Assembly: GCA_031308135.1 (NCBI GenBank)
Contig: JAHLJT010008756.1
Location: 73,753,821 to 73,817,820, forward strand
Length of the DNA: 64,000 nt
Reading direction: 5' to 3'
From: Acheta domesticus
Lineage: Eukaryota; Arthropoda; Insecta; Orthoptera; Gryllidae
Shown: positions 33,065-46,195 of the stretch, piece after piece
Position numbering within the stretch: the first letter of the stretch is position 1
How the letters are laid out: every line of letters begins with the position of its first letter
Notes under the pieces: model-generated
What the model was told of the DNA's origin: nothing
Seen by the model: the letters and a program-made list of their open reading frames with translations, nothing else
The model's database searches: none
Made by a program: the position numbers and the translations under genes

Positions 33065-33634
33065 TAGGTTACAGAATTTTTTTTTTGCTTTTCCATGCTA
33101 GGTTAAAAATTAATAAACAAATTTGGAACCAATTTTGGGAAAATCTTGTCTTTAAAATACAGCAAAAGTATACGATAACTAATAGTGTTCTGAAAAATTG
33201 TACATGATCTCATTTAAAGATCTAATTTTAAAGAATATATTTCATTCAGGAAAAATCGGACCTATGCCACATATTCTAGCCTTATAAGAAATTTAAAGAA
33301 ACAATTTGGAGCGGTTTTAGCGAAAATTTTGAAAACGTCCGGGGTACCCCCCAATTTTGAAGAAAAGTTTTCAGAATTGCGACGCCGGGAGTGGAACCAA
33401 ATCGGCTGCGGAATATTCATTTTCGAAGAAATTGTACTTATGGTTTCGCCACTACGGTTGTCCACTTACAGACTTTCGGACGGACGTTTTGGAAATAACC
33501 ACTTTTTCGGTATCAGGGGACCCCAAAACGTGTATTTCCGTTGATATCTCCAAATCGATTTTCCGCAGCATTACATAACTTTCCCTATACTACATATATA
33601 CGTCGTATGAACGTACGTATACGGGAAAGTAAAA
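33065..33634 (+). repeat. Family R copy, 3' part well preserved
   Basis: Contains 'GTCCGGGGTACCCCCCAATT', 'GGAACCAAATCGGCTGCGGA', 'CGGACGGACGTTTTGGAAAT', 'TTTTTCGGTATCAGGGGACC', 'ATTTTCCGCAGCATTACATA' and the terminus TATACGGGAAAGTAAAA. Confidence 0.85.
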
Positions 33635-34546
33635 CCTTCTATTTTCAATGTTGAAGTTGTAGGATAATGATAAAACCCTTTTTAATTACGATTACCTTCA
33701 CGATTTTTATTTATAATTCAAATTTCACTGACCATGTATTTAAACATAATATATGTCTTTAAAAGTACTTGAACGTATTGTAATTACCATTTAAATCTTA
33801 ATTTTCTTTCTTTGACATAAAATACATAAATCCTCCAAAAGCCCCAAAATATGTGATTTTGGGAAATTCGATGACTTTGCAAATTTTAATATTCAATATT
33901 TCACAATTTTTACAACAAATTCACAATCAACGCCCTCACAAACCCTACAATATGTAGTTTAGTTAAAACTGAAATGAATTCCTAAAATTATTCCAAAACT
34001 GAATTGAATTCCAAAATTCCGCCATTTTGAGCCATCATTTTGAATTTTACAATCTGAGATCAAATTTGCAGTCAATTTCCCCACAATTCTAATGGTATAC
34101 TTATTTTTGACAAAACTGAATTCCAATTTCAAAAATAGTCACCATTTTGAATTTGACTATTTTGATAGCAAATGCAAAATTAGCATCCTCTACAACCCAA
34201 TGGTACACATTCCTTTACTATATTTTCTAAATCTGTCTATTCCTGTCATGCTTGTGTATTTTTCTAATCTCCGCCAATACAGCATGAAAATCGTTATTGA
34301 AAATCTGTGTGGCGCCATCTGTAATTTGCAATTATTGACAAAATTTAGTTATTTTATATCTTATATTAAAAATCTGTAGCGTACAACATTTTGAACGCAT
34401 AATTTTAAAATAATTACTCGTGAAAGCCAATGCGCGCGTTTCAGCCCGTTTCAGCCCACTGTGCGGCGTGAGAGTGCCCCAACCTGCAGAGGTGCCCGGG
34501 GCAGGAGAGGCCCTGAAGGACGCATCCGTGAATTGTCTCATTCTGG
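33635..34546. repeat. AT-rich DNA with diverged short tandem blocks
   Basis: Two related blocks at about 33993-34111 and 34112-34207 share AAAACTGAATT, CCATTTTGA, GCAAATTTGCA/GCAAATGCAAAAT and a CAATTCTAATGGTATAC / CAACCCAATGGTACAC end. A similar pattern starts upstream near 33840. Old satellite-like sequence. Confidence 0.45.
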
Positions 34547-34658
34547 TGAGCCTTAGTAAAACTAGTTGAACATAATATGGCATAAAATACAAGGCAACCA
34601 GGTGTCACCCCCTAGTGAGTCCTAGTAAAACTAGTTGAACATAATACGGCAAAATACA
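34547..34658. repeat. Direct duplication, 68-bp period
   Basis: GTGAGCCTTAGTAAAACTAG (34547) and GTGAGTCCTAGTAAAACTAG (34615) are followed by TTGAACATAATAYGGC. The unit centres on the palindrome CTAGTAAAACTAG. Confidence 0.8.
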
Positions 34659-34898
34659 GATACAAATTATGTGCAAAAGCTTCCTTAGACAATACACTGT
34701 GAAATAATAATATATACATTAAGCTTGCTTGCTCCAACAAGAGTGAATTTGAAAAAAATGAGATATGGAGGCCATCAGTTGCAATGGACCATGTTCTAAG
34801 TGTACGCAAAATTTTAGCGCCAAATATGTAAAAATAACCTTATAATTAATGAAAAATGTAAACGCCATCAGTCACATGACGGATTTTATGTTTCGCAA

Positions 34899-35101
34899 CA
34901 ACCGGCTATAAACCTAGATCTTCAAATCTGCTGTTCTTAATTTCACGTTATGCAGGTAAGCGCCAGATATTTCACTCATGTTTGTGTAGTTTGGCGCTTC
35001 AATGAATGAAATAATTAAATTACAGATTTGAGAGCTGAAAATGTAATAAAACCTTTGAACACGATTATCTCAAAACTTGTATGATGTCCCATAGCCGGTT
35101 G
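34899..35101. repeat. Short inverted repeat, possible small element
   Basis: CAACCGGCTAT (34899-34909) and ATAGCCGGTTG (35091-35101) are exact reverse complements. The interior is AT-rich. No duplication seen, so this may be chance or an old MITE. Confidence 0.35.
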
Positions 35102-35349
35102 ATGCATAACACCGTCCATTCCGTTTTGTTGCAAACTTGACTTAAAAAACTGTTCCAAACTCGTAATTTTGATTTGGGAAAAGTTAAAATATGAAATAGG
35201 AGTAAATGAACGAATACTATTACTAACAAATTTTTAGAAACGGCAGTTAAATATTACTTACAGCTTATCATTCCCCTACATTCCCCTATATTACTTACAG
35301 CTTATCACGTCCCTATACAGTAATTTACTAATGGGAAATGTGCGTGAGA

Positions 35350-35480
35350 GTGTATGTACGATTCCGTCACTCACGGTTAGACCACTTTCTGTGCACCAAT
35401 CGAGACACACTATTCGACGCGTCTCGGTCTCCTGGTGGAGGACTGATAATGTTTTCGGGCCCTGCCAGAAAATTCTAAGA
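35350..35480 (+). repeat. Repeat fragment shared with 53490-53610
   Basis: ATTCCGTCACTCACGGTTAG, ACCAATCGAGA, TTCGACGCRTYT, CTCCTGGTG and TTTTCGG occur in the same order at 53490-53610, where they lie at the 5' side of a family R copy. It may be the 5' end of an R subfamily. Confidence 0.6.
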
Positions 35481-35534
35481 AATTTTCAAAAACTTTTTTT
35501 TCATGTTTTAGCACTGCCATCGTAGTGAGTATGA

Positions 35535-37200
35535 CGGGAATTAAATCAATGCCACTCAAATAGTTATGCGTAGGTGGCGTTGAATGCGATAAGTGAATCG
35601 CCGCGCGGCAGATATAATTTAATTTGCATCCTTATTAACGTCCTTTGAAAAATAAATTTTCAAAAACCTACGAACAGTATTGCCTTGGAACTTATTGAAC
35701 TTGAAAATCTTCAAGTAAATACATAGAAAATAAAACTACTTCGTTTTTTCTAGCGTGGCCGATGCCATTAGTTCATTATTACACCTGCCTTATAAAATTA
35801 ATATTTTTAACAGTGGTAAGCACATTTCTGAGGCCACGAGCCCCGTTGAGAAGAACGTTCCCGAATTAATGAAAAAGGTTCATTTTATATGGCAGGAGGT
35901 CTAATAATTTCCTAATGTCGTCGGCCATGTTAGAAAAACGAAGTATAATGCTACAGAAGCACATTTACGTTCTTACGTTCGACTTCTCATATTAAAATTT
36001 TTATACGTGCAAATACCGATTTTTAAATGAATGTGACTAACTACGTATTCATATTAAAAATGAACTAACATCTTATTCATATAAACATACAAAACAGTTG
36101 TCTTTTAATCATTATATAGATTCGCCTACAAGACAATAAAGTAATTACTGAAGTAGAAGTGAATACAAGTTTACTTACTTAGTGGAGTTTTAATCTCCTC
36201 AAAAATGAGGGAACAAAAATATGGAAGTATTAAGAAAATCCGGAGAAGAATAAAACGTAGATTTTCCGAACTAATTGAGAAAGATCTTATTGGAGAATTA
36301 CGCTGAAGACCAGCTTAGAGATGACTTTTTGTGAATATTGTAATACATCCTACATCAATACAATCCTACATCCTACAATCCTACATCATTTTAATTCAAG
36401 GAATATATTGTATAGAACATGAACGGGATGAGTAACTACAGTTAGGATCCAGAAGAGAAAAATGGCGCTGCGGTACAGGTATAGTTCGACCATGTAAAGC
36501 CTCTTGTAAACGGCCACTGTAAATTCAGGTGGCGGATACAGACCGGAAGGAACTAAAAAATTAGAAACAATAAAATAGGAGTTAAGGATCCCGTTAACAA
36601 GCAGTAAAACGCTCTCTCTGAGTCTAGACATCAAACGAGCAACATCATTTTAATGCTAGCAACTGAACGATCAGTATTCGTTTTTGTTATAAGGGTATTA
36701 AGGGTATATAGGTATAAAGAAATTACTGTTTATCAGGATGTTAAAGTATATCTCATTCGCGTGCTCCGGTGTGACAGTATTAATAAGTATTTGTATATTG
36801 GTGTTAAAATGTATCTCAATATTAGCAAAAACAGTAAAAATGTAGCTGTACTAAATTCCAACTATTTAGCATCAACCTCCAAGTATTTTTTACGTTCAAC
36901 ATTCGTGTATATTCGAATAAACGTGTAAATTTGTGGCAAGTACTACAAAAGATTCCAATGTTTAGTGGTAATCGTAACGAATGAAAAAGTTAACTTTAGG
37001 CACTATAATAAATTTACGATTATTATAGTTTATTTTTCACAGCTTTCTGGTATGTTTTAGGAGTCATACAAATATTTATATCAAGGCATGATTTCCCTAG
37101 TACAATAATTTTAACATACATTTATTTTAAGAACTGATTAGGAAGTAAACAATTCTACAAATATAAATTTTAACACTTAAATTAATTTACAAATTAAAAG
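35535..37200. other. AT-rich stretch, nothing recognised
   Basis: Short frames only (for example 36386-36634 minus, 36653-36928 plus), without motifs. Confidence 0.4.
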
Positions 37201-37276
37201 TAAATAGTTCTTTAACACAAAGTTTTTAGAAACCCATAAATCGTCTGACTAATGAACACGCGCTCAGGATCACAGC

Positions 37277-39107
37277 TTACTGTAGATTGATGGTAATGTT
37301 CGTCTCGATCCCCAGTTTATTCAGAGAGTGCTTCAGGACGGTAGGTATCACACCTGTTGCTGAGAGGACAATTGGTACAATCTCCACGTCCAATACATGC
37401 CACTGCTCCTTTACAACTTGTGCTAGTTCTCTGTATTTTTGAATTTTCTTTTTGTGTGTTGTTTCGAGGTTGATGGTATCTACAACTGCTATGTCTATCA
37501 GCCATACTTTTCTTTTAGATGTAACCCAAAAAATGACATCCGGCCTGTTACGATGGACTGTTCTGTCGGTTAGTGCGCTTCGGTCCCAGTATATCTTATA
37601 AATGTTGTTCTCTATGACATTTTTTGGATGGTACTTGTAGTAGAGTGTATCAAATTCACTAGCAATTCCACATTTCCTTGGAAGTTTGGCGTGGATGATT
37701 CGTGCTACCATATCGTGCTTCTGTTTATACTCTGTTGGGGCAAGTATGCTGCAACCCGTAGTGATGTGCTGGATCGTTTCTTGACCTTCACCAGATATCG
37801 GAAGGCACTTCGGGGTCTTTAACAATGTGCTTGAGATAATTTCTTGTCGCAATCACCTGGTCCTGGATTGCTATCAAAAATCCTTCAGTCTCGGGGTACA
37901 GATTTCCTATTTTAAGCCAATTGTACGACAAGCAGGCGTCGACATTTGATTTGGCCATTTCTGTAGAGTATCTACCATGAAGTGCTTTTTGCTTCCATTG
38001 TTCTAATTCCTGGGCTTGTGTTGATTGTTCGTGTAGTACATTTTGCTGTTTAAGGTTGAGGGGTGTATAGTTCTCGTCCATTTGCTGGATAACTCTGTGT
38101 AGCTGGGATGACAAGGCTTTCTCATTGAAATACTCTCTCATGTCCGTCATCAGTTTTGCGTGGAGATTACCAATCTTTAAGATACCCCTTCCCCCTAGTT
38201 TCCTTGGTAGTGTTATTCTTTGAATAGAACGTTTTGGATGGTGGTATTTGGACCGAGCCATTTGGACCCTGATAATCCTCTCCAGTGAGTCTAAATCTGT
38301 TCTGGTCCATTTTATAATGCCGAATGAGTAAGTAATCACAGGTTTGGCATATGTATTAATTGCTGTTGTAAGATTACGAGAGTTGAAGGAAGTCTTGAGT
38401 ATGGTATTCAATCTCTTAGTAAACTCTGTTTTTTTAACTTCTCTTTTATCTGTGTATGATAATTTTATTTTGTTGAATCCCCAGATACTTGTAAAACTCA
38501 TCTATTCCCAATGCTGTGATGATCTCTCTTGATGTAGTCTCGTGATCGGTGCTCTCTATGAGTTTTCCCTTTTGAATACTTTGTATTTTACATTTTTCTA
38601 TGCCAAACTGCCTATATTACTAGAGAATCTTTCAGTGATGTGTATTAGCTTCTTCAAACCCTGTAATGTGCTAGAATATAGTTTTATGTCATCCATGTAA
38701 GCCGAATGGGTGACCATACACTTCTCTTGGCCTTTCAGTTCAAATCCCTGTCTAGTGTTGTTCAATATATATGACAGCGGGTTTATGGCCAGGCAGAACC
38801 AAAACGAACTGAAGCTATCTCCTTGAAATATTCCTCGCTTTATCTTCAAACTCTTTGTGACTACTCTCTCATTCCTTGACTGCATCTGTATTCTCGTAGA
38901 CCAGTGGTTCATTACAGTCATGAGGAATTCCACAATCACAGAGTTTATACCGAATATTCTAAGGACATGGATGAGACAATCGTGAGGGACCATGTCGAAT
39001 GCTTTTTTTAAATCAATACAGCACGTATACAGGTTGCGCTTTTTCGCACATGCCTGGGACATGATAACACTGACTATTACTATTACTAACTGTTCCCTAC
39101 TTCCCAA
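37277..39107 (-). pseudogene. LINE relic with restriction-like endonuclease (5' truncated)
   Basis: On the minus strand three frames join into one reverse transcriptase ORF. Around 39107-38598: CCIDLKKAFDMVPHD (catalytic Asp box A), IFQGDSFS and AYMDDIKLYS (YxDD). Between 38600 and 38500 a third frame supplies GIEKCKIQ and YKYLGIQ. From 38501: LPRKLGGRGI and thumb. From 37852: GQETIQHITTGC, the remains of the zinc finger, then RPDVIFW...KVWLIDIAV, the PD-D motif of a restriction-like endonuclease. At the finger the CxxC pair is lost at a frameshift. This order, RT then a C-terminal nuclease, marks R2/R4/NeSL-type LINEs and not the APE-type LINE at 46 kb. The 5' end breaks off before RT motif 1, as in 5'-truncated LINE insertions. 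Confidence 0.85.
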
Positions 39108-39254
39108 TGCAACTGTTGTTATTGTTAATTATTATTATTATACGTTATTTATCATTTCCTCTTGTACGTGCATACCAGTTATTTGTCTGAAATGTATTTG
39201 CTTGCGAATCAAAGAACAGTGTTACATCACTGCCTCAAACGAAGCGCGGGAAAT

Positions 39255-40040
39255 TTGAATTTGGTATTTCGAATTTTTCCAATTTTCAAAAACTCTGGAA
39301 GGGTGCCGAAAATATAACCAGCTCCAATTTTTTATCGTTCTTTGCTACAAAACTTAAAACACACTTAAACAAAATACTCATGTTTTCAAAAAAATTAACA
39401 TCGTTTTTAAAGATTTATTTTTGATGAACACGTTTCATTGTGAAAAAATATCTACATAATTGTAGATATTTTTAATATAAATATCTTCCTAATACATAGT
39501 AGTAGGAAGACGCCCCAAAAAACTGAAATTCTGTAATTTTCGAAAATTCGGGGATTTTAACGACAATGTGACCTGCCCAATCCTCTTAAGCGTCCTTTAC
39601 CCTATCCAAAAACAAAATTTTAAAAAAATTACACCAATTTTTGTATTGATGTCTCAAAGGCGTTATGTAATGTACCCTCCAAAATTAAAATATCGGTTTC
39701 AAATTTAAGCGGTCGCAACATCAGCCAGTTCGACTGAGGATTATAAATTTTGGAGAAAATCAGTTGAACGGTTTAGGCACTAGCGTTGTTCAGACGGACA
39801 GACGAACGGACGGAAAGACGTATTGCCGTCCGTCGATTTTTCTGTATCAAGGACCAACAAAACATGTATTACACAACATGTTAGAGGAATTAATGTACTA
39901 TATATTACAGGGAAAGATTTATCCACTTTTTCGTTACCAGAACCCGGCAACGAGAGTTTTTCTGTCGTAAATTCGCGTTTTTTTTCGCAGCATTACAATA
40001 TTTTCTCTATACTGCGTAACCAGTGGCGAGAAAGTAACAA
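39255..40040 (+). repeat. Family R copy
   Basis: Contains 'TTTTCGAAAATTCGGGGATT', 'GTAGTAGGAAGACGCC', 'GCCAGTTCGACTGAGGATTA', 'TTTAGGCACTAGCGTTGTTC' with a GACGGACAGACGAACGGACG run, 'CGCAGCATTACAATATTTTC' and a terminus GGCGAGAAAGTAAC. Confidence 0.8.
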
Positions 40041-41035
40041 TCATCGACAGGTCTCTGAGCTCCCTCTCTTTCTGCAGGCTAGGGTTGATATGTTAATAAA
40101 ATAGTGCTCAATGCATTCTCGCCGTCATTTATACAGTTCACTTCTGCATTTCAAAACGTTTTTTTTTCTTCCACGCGTTTTCTATCTTCATAGTACGTAG
40201 ATGAAACATTAATTAAGTCGATTGGATGACATATATTCGAAAGGGAATTGAGAGTCAAGAAAACAAATTTCCCTTGCCACTATTATAGAGAGCAAGATAC
40301 ATAAACATTAGAGTTCTTTGTGACTCACCATGTAGCTATCCATCTTATCCTTTAAGATTATTTCCCTGAACCAGAAGTTTACAAAAAGTTCATAGATTTC
40401 TCCGTGAGTCACTAAGCGAGTCGTTCAAACGGTTTGAGGTTAATTTTACATCGCGAAAGTTTACAGACGTTTTCTATTTTCCTTGCAATGACTTTGAGAA
40501 AAGCTATTTTTATCTTAGTCGCACGGATAATTTTATTATTTAAAATATTTTGTTAATAAGGTAAGTATTCCTATAAGGTAAGGTACTTCTTTGACGTTAC
40601 AGGAAAATTTGAATCATTTCTATTCTCTTATTCGTGGAATGAAAATCTGACTTCACGATAATTTGCATTTTTACACATAGTGAAATAAATTATTGAAAAT
40701 ACATGCAAAAACTTTAACATGCTCCATTTTATAATAAAACAAACAGCGGAAACGTCTCATACTTAGACTAGCAAATCCAGAAAATGTAACATCATAAATT
40801 GTAAGATTGGGTACCTGGGAAATATGTTTAGGCTAATTGAGCCCAGGCCAACATTTCGCATTTTGTAAAATATTTTATTTATAAAGTTCCCATTAATACC
40901 GGGGTCATTAGCGACTAAGTTATTTCCTGTAAAAATGTACACAGCAAATGACATAACATCCATAAATTAACATGACAAGTAACATAACATAAAAAAAGTT
41001 TACATAACAAGTTTACAAATAGTCATTATTAATGT
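40041..41035. other. AT-rich stretch, nothing recognised
   Basis: No coding motif or repeat match seen. Confidence 0.4.
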
Positions 41036-41039
41036 TTCA

Positions 41040-42560
41040 TTATACATGTTCATTCCTTAAGCTCCATTACTTTAATAATTTCAATTTTATCATTCATTAA
41101 CTTTTTTTAAATAATTAGACATATCATTCTTTCTTCTCAGATTATATTTTGGGTCGTGTGTAAGAATATGTGATATAATTAGAGGAATTTTACAATAATC
41201 ACCTGTTTTCGGATCTTCTTTACCAGATGTTTGTGTTTATTTTGAATGGACAATTCCTAAGCATGTGAGACTATTTTGTCCTTTTTTAGTTTTAAGGAAA
41301 GGGGGTACAGCAATGAAGGATTGAATTTATTTCAAATAGCTTGGTTGGAGGTGATTTAACTCGTTCTTCATTCCAGAATTTTCTATTTATACAGCGAAGC
41401 CCGTTTTTCAAGTCTATACCAATATACCAATATAAGATGGAATTAAACAATAATTACTATTTTTACTTTCCTCGTATACGTACGTATATACGTACTATAG
41501 AGAAAATTATGTAATGCTCCGCAGAAAACAGTGATTTTTCGACAGAAACACTCGTATTGTGTGGCCCTGATACAGAAAAAATTTGTCGTAATATGTAGTA
41601 CCACTTTAAGTAGTCACTGTCTTCCACGTTTTATAGTCATATTTTAGAAATTGTGGGTCCTTAATACCGAAAATTAGTTGTCTTTTTAACGTCTGTCCGT
41701 CTATGAACAACACTAGCGCCTAAACTATTCATAATTGTTTTTTCGTAATAGATATTCCCCGGTCAATCGGACTCTACACAAAGCTTTGCGGTTTTGAAGT
41801 ACATTCATTAATGTATGAGCGTACTTTACAAAAAGCCCCTAGAACATTTTCAAAATTTTCTGTAAGGTTTTCTGTAATTTTTTGTAAGAATAGAGTAAAA
41901 AACCTATAAAGATGGCATAGGACCGTTTTTCACCATTAACACAGAATTATCAAAAAGAGGGAAACTGAAATATTTTCGGCATCTTCCTACGTGTGCTAAA
42001 AGCCTTCATGCTCGCCATTTCAAAAATTTCCCTTGCACAAACCAGTGAAGGCGTTTTATTACAAGCCGTTCAGCAAAGATACTTGCTCTCCCATACCACG
42101 AATGTAAAACTGAGCTATTACGCCTTAACACCCGCAGTCAAACTTGGACCGTACAGGTGCTTTGTAGGAAGACTATATTTTGTCAGCTCCCCAATTAGAG
42201 GCTGCCATACACTTCATTGTATTCAGTCTGTGAAAACTTTCCATTTTTAATTTTTTTAATGTGTGTTTTCCATGTCATTTACTGTCAAAAATCATTCCCA
42301 AAATTTTGTTTTGATTTGAAGGTTTCATTATTTGTGTTTCTAATGTAAATTTAACTTGATTAATGAGCGTGTCTCGTTTTTTGAAGACTTTGTTTTGAAA
42401 AACTAACCCTAATTTATCATCCCATTCCAGTATATTATTTACGGTATTTTGTAGTAAGTTTTGAGAAGTATTGATATGTTTCCACTTACTAATATTGTGA
42501 TGCCATTAGCATACAGGATCCGCATTGAGAAATCTCCCTTTCTACATCCCCCTTAACACC
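41040..42560 (-). pseudogene. Old APE-type LINE relic split by an inverted R copy
   Basis: On the minus strand 42560-41992 reads, across shifting frames, YADD-like then ITILVSGN, KILGMIFDSKMTWKTHIKKI and SNWGAD, the block that follows the YxDD box in I/Jockey-type reverse transcriptases. The intact LINE at 46 kb has the equivalent KILGMHFDTKLTWKLHI and NWGAD. After the R copy (41459-41991), 41458-41040 continues with DYCKIPLIISHILTHDPKYN, resembling the C-terminal zinc-finger tail of the same LINEs. Many stops and shifts: long dead. Confidence 0.68.
41459..41991 (-). repeat. Family R copy, inverted, nested in a LINE relic
   Basis: Begins TTTTACTTTCCTCGTATACG, the reverse complement of the R 3' terminus. 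It continues with the complements of the 'CCGCAGCATTACATAA', 'GGCGCTAGTGTTGTTC' and 'GTAGGAAGATGCCGAAAA' segments. This is the only R copy here in minus orientation. Confidence 0.8.
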
Positions 42561-45515
42561 TGTGTGCTTTGTAACAACTTTCTCAACATTCACCCATTGT
42601 TATACCATTGTACTCTATTTCACTAGAGCAGGCGCAAGTACAAAATAGATGAGCAAGAGCAAGAACTTAACATATCAGGGTTATCAAAAAAAGTACTATC
42701 TAAATAATAACCTAGTGTAAATGAAGTGATATACCATGAAGTGATATATAACCCTACAAAATATATTTGTGCTCTGTACAATTACAATTTTTTATTTAAC
42801 AATGTTATATGTTTGTATCTTGCTTTGTAGGAACATTTTTTCTGTACAATTTTCTTTTAAGTAGTGTATTTTTATAACCGATATAAATGTAAAGTAATGT
42901 CTTTCTATGGAGTTCCTAATCATCATAGATGTTGATGCGACTTAAAATAAATACTTACACAACGGAACAAACTTACTCTTGAAATCAAAATTCGTAATAT
43001 CTAAAGAACTGTAGTGATACCATTGAAGGTTATTGCAATATACGTGAAGAAAGTGTAATACGAGATAAATTTATTTCTTGTTCTTGAGCAGTGTGTGCTA
43101 CTTTTTGCAAAACCATTTTGTATGATTTTCTTGATTTAACAAGTTTAGAAGCAGGTTTTTGTTTTCCGTGTTAAAATAGGACTTGATTAGTTTTCATTTA
43201 TTTTTTTTTATTTTACCATCTGCATTACCCTTTGACATCAAGATCAACCGAACAATTTCACGAAATGGGAACTGCACTTTTCGATTTGCCCCGGAATGTA
43301 TTTCTTAATAGGCTTTATGTGACAAGACGAAATTATGCGAGAAAGCGTGAGGCTCCATTTATATAAATTTACTACACTTACACACTGTCGAACATTAAAG
43401 AAAGTTTTCGGAACAAATAGAAGTCGCTATCCATCTTCGTAAATCGTATTGTGCAATTAACATGGCACTTAAATTTTCGTTTTTCTCAAAATTTTATTTG
43501 TTTAATTTTCTTGCAGTTCAATAAAAGTTTTTTCAGGATACTCTTGAAGTTTCTGTTAGTAAAAAATTTGATCAGATTATGGTTGATTGGCCTGATGGTG
43601 ATGATGATGTTCCGAGACAATAATTATTTTTAGACGTATTATTGAAGAGAAAAAATTGAATGTTGCACAAATATATTTTACATCGTTGAAGCTGTTGAGT
43701 TTTCAAATTCTATTAACAAAATAATTCAATTATTTCATAATAACCCTAGTGGAACAATATATTCATCCGCAACGATCATGTAACTCCCTTTTTTCGTAAA
43801 TTCGTAACAAAAACTGGGATGTCCATGTTACTGCATGAGTTTTCTAATTATCATACCCGCCAAAAACTGTTTCATGGCAAAATTAAATCAGAAACCCTTT
43901 TGTAAATAAAGCATATTTTGAAGATTTTAAAGAACATGGGTATAGAATTTGATTTGTATCTTTTCACTTTTTTAATAACATACTTCTAAGTAAATATTAT
44001 TAATGCATATGGCCAAGCCCGGAGAAATACAATCTGTTGAGGTATCATGTACGATTTACACATTCTGTATTTACATATAGAATTGCAAAATGTCTGCATA
44101 TATACTAGATATATATTTTAAATATTTTTGTGCGAACTTCAATATTTCTGTCACATATTTGCAAATATATTATGGCTGTAAGTTAAAGAGCGTACGATAT
44201 TTAATCAAGAGAGTATGACCCCATGAAAAATATTATCTTTCAAAATATTTTGGCGATTTCCGTTTTATGCGAGGTCCCTCTGCGTGTTACCTCAGAATGC
44301 TGAACCTGTAATTGTAGAACCTCCTAACTTCACACTGACCTATATTTTGGACCTTGGGATAGGAAATCAAGCCCAATATTCATATCAACGTCTTCTACAA
44401 ACTACTGGACATTCTATGTTGGATCAGGCTTCTATTAAGACGAAATCTATTGTTTTTATTTTCTTGCGGGTGATATTAATAACCTATGCAATTCTGTTTA
44501 AACGAATTAATCTGAAAATCACACAAAATCAAAATTTTTGGAAATGGTAACATTTATGAGGCAATGTTTATACCAACGATGAAATAAATGATAGTATTAC
44601 GTATAATAACTTTTATATTTACTATGGGTTGATTATAATCTCACAAACATGTGTATGTTTGCACACATATTTAAGAATTGAAAAAATAGCGTTTTTTTCG
44701 AAACTCTGTAGCTCGCTTGGTAATTGGTTCCCATAAAATGTTTTATAAAAAGGTTGTAGGAAATGTTATCCTCTTTAAAATTCATTTGAATCATTTTTCT
44801 ACGCATTTTTTCGGGCCTCCCGGAGTTAGTGCAGGGTCTGCGAAATCGAAAACTTGCGGTTTAACTAGTGCCTGAGTATATACAACATACTCGAAGAGAA
44901 AGATCTTATGACCTTTTTCCACGTAACCTCCGTTTTTTCAGTCCTACCGACAACTATTTGTCGCGTTATCTACCGGGTTTCAATTTTAGACATGTCAATT
45001 TCCTAACTAGGGAATAACTTCAGTGTTTGTCACTGTCTTAAACGGGGAATCCTTTCTTCGTTTGTTAATGTTGCAGATGGTGGATCCTCGACCGTGGCAA
45101 GAAGTTGTACGATCGACTGCACTTCAGTCTATTCTTTATAGTATTCTGAAGTATGCTTCCAAATACTATTATTATTTATTCATAATATTTGGAATTTTGT
45201 TATATTTTTTATACAAAGAAATTTTCAATAATTAAAACTTTTCAGAATATGTTTTTATTATTTTACAACTCAGAAACGAATCATAGTTCAGAAAATATTA
45301 ATTAAAACTGTAAAAAATGCAAAGCTGATGAATCCTATTGAAACGTGAAATAATTTTTGGATAACGAAGATTATAAATTCCAAAAAACAATGTTGAAAGT
45401 GCTTTGTAGGAATTACGAAGTAATAGTACATTACACTACCCTTTTGAAAAAAGGGAGTCCAAAAGAGAGTATTACTAAACGAGTTCTTGTACTCTCAAAA
45501 GAAGCTTTTGCGGCT
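42561..45515. other. AT-rich stretch, nothing recognised
   Basis: Scanned for repeats, RNA genes and coding motifs; none found. Short frames at 43451-43633 and 44284-44550 lack known motifs. Confidence 0.4.
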
Positions 45516-45519
45516 TCGA

Positions 45520-45770
45520 AAATATAACGGCATCGGGCTGTTCGCGGGTTAAATTTCGATCCTGACAATGAATTTTCCAAGGCAAAAAAAAACACCGTAC
45601 TCTGTATTTCGAGGGGGGGGGATAGACTGTTCCATGCTGGAGATTACTGCATGTAAAAGATCTTCAATCCTAAAGCAAACTTCTGAGCTACATTCAAATC
45701 ATCTATTTCGTCGCTCAAGTGAATTGAAATGGCTTGCTACGTTCCCTGAAAGATAACTTGTTTTCCACTA
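45520..45770 (+). mobile_element. SINE-B-like copy, strongly diverged
   Basis: TTTCGATCCTGAC (B-box side) is followed by CCATGCTGGAGATTACTGCA and TGTAAAAGATC, in the same order as in SINE-B at 19946-20035 (GGTTCGATCCTGAC, CATGCTTGAAGCATGTAAAA). The A box is not recognisable. Confidence 0.4.
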
Positions 45771-46195
45771 TACGGTGAAAAAATGTATGTCAGACGGAAG
45801 AGCAGTCTTAATAGCCTGAATCTCGCCACGTAAAATAATGCATCATTGAATTGAATTCAAAAGAGCACGGGAATCATAACACTAATTCGCAGCAGGATTG
45901 TACATTAAATATGATTTTCGTGAACTCTATTGTGCAGAAATAGTGATGCAGCAGAAAATACCTTACTAGTTAAACTCGTGAATCAATTTTCTTTTATGTC
46001 ACGAATCAAAGTGTACTACATTCGACTCGTGGATTCCGTAGGGACAACATCGTTCTCGCTGCGTGTCCGCACCGAAGTCTGTGATACGAGTTTTGAAGTG
46101 TAAAGTGTCAAGGTATCTATTTATACGGAAAATCTACTGTACTAACTACAAGAATACAGTCAAGCCGCCTGCGTGTGCAGCTGGCTGGACTTATT

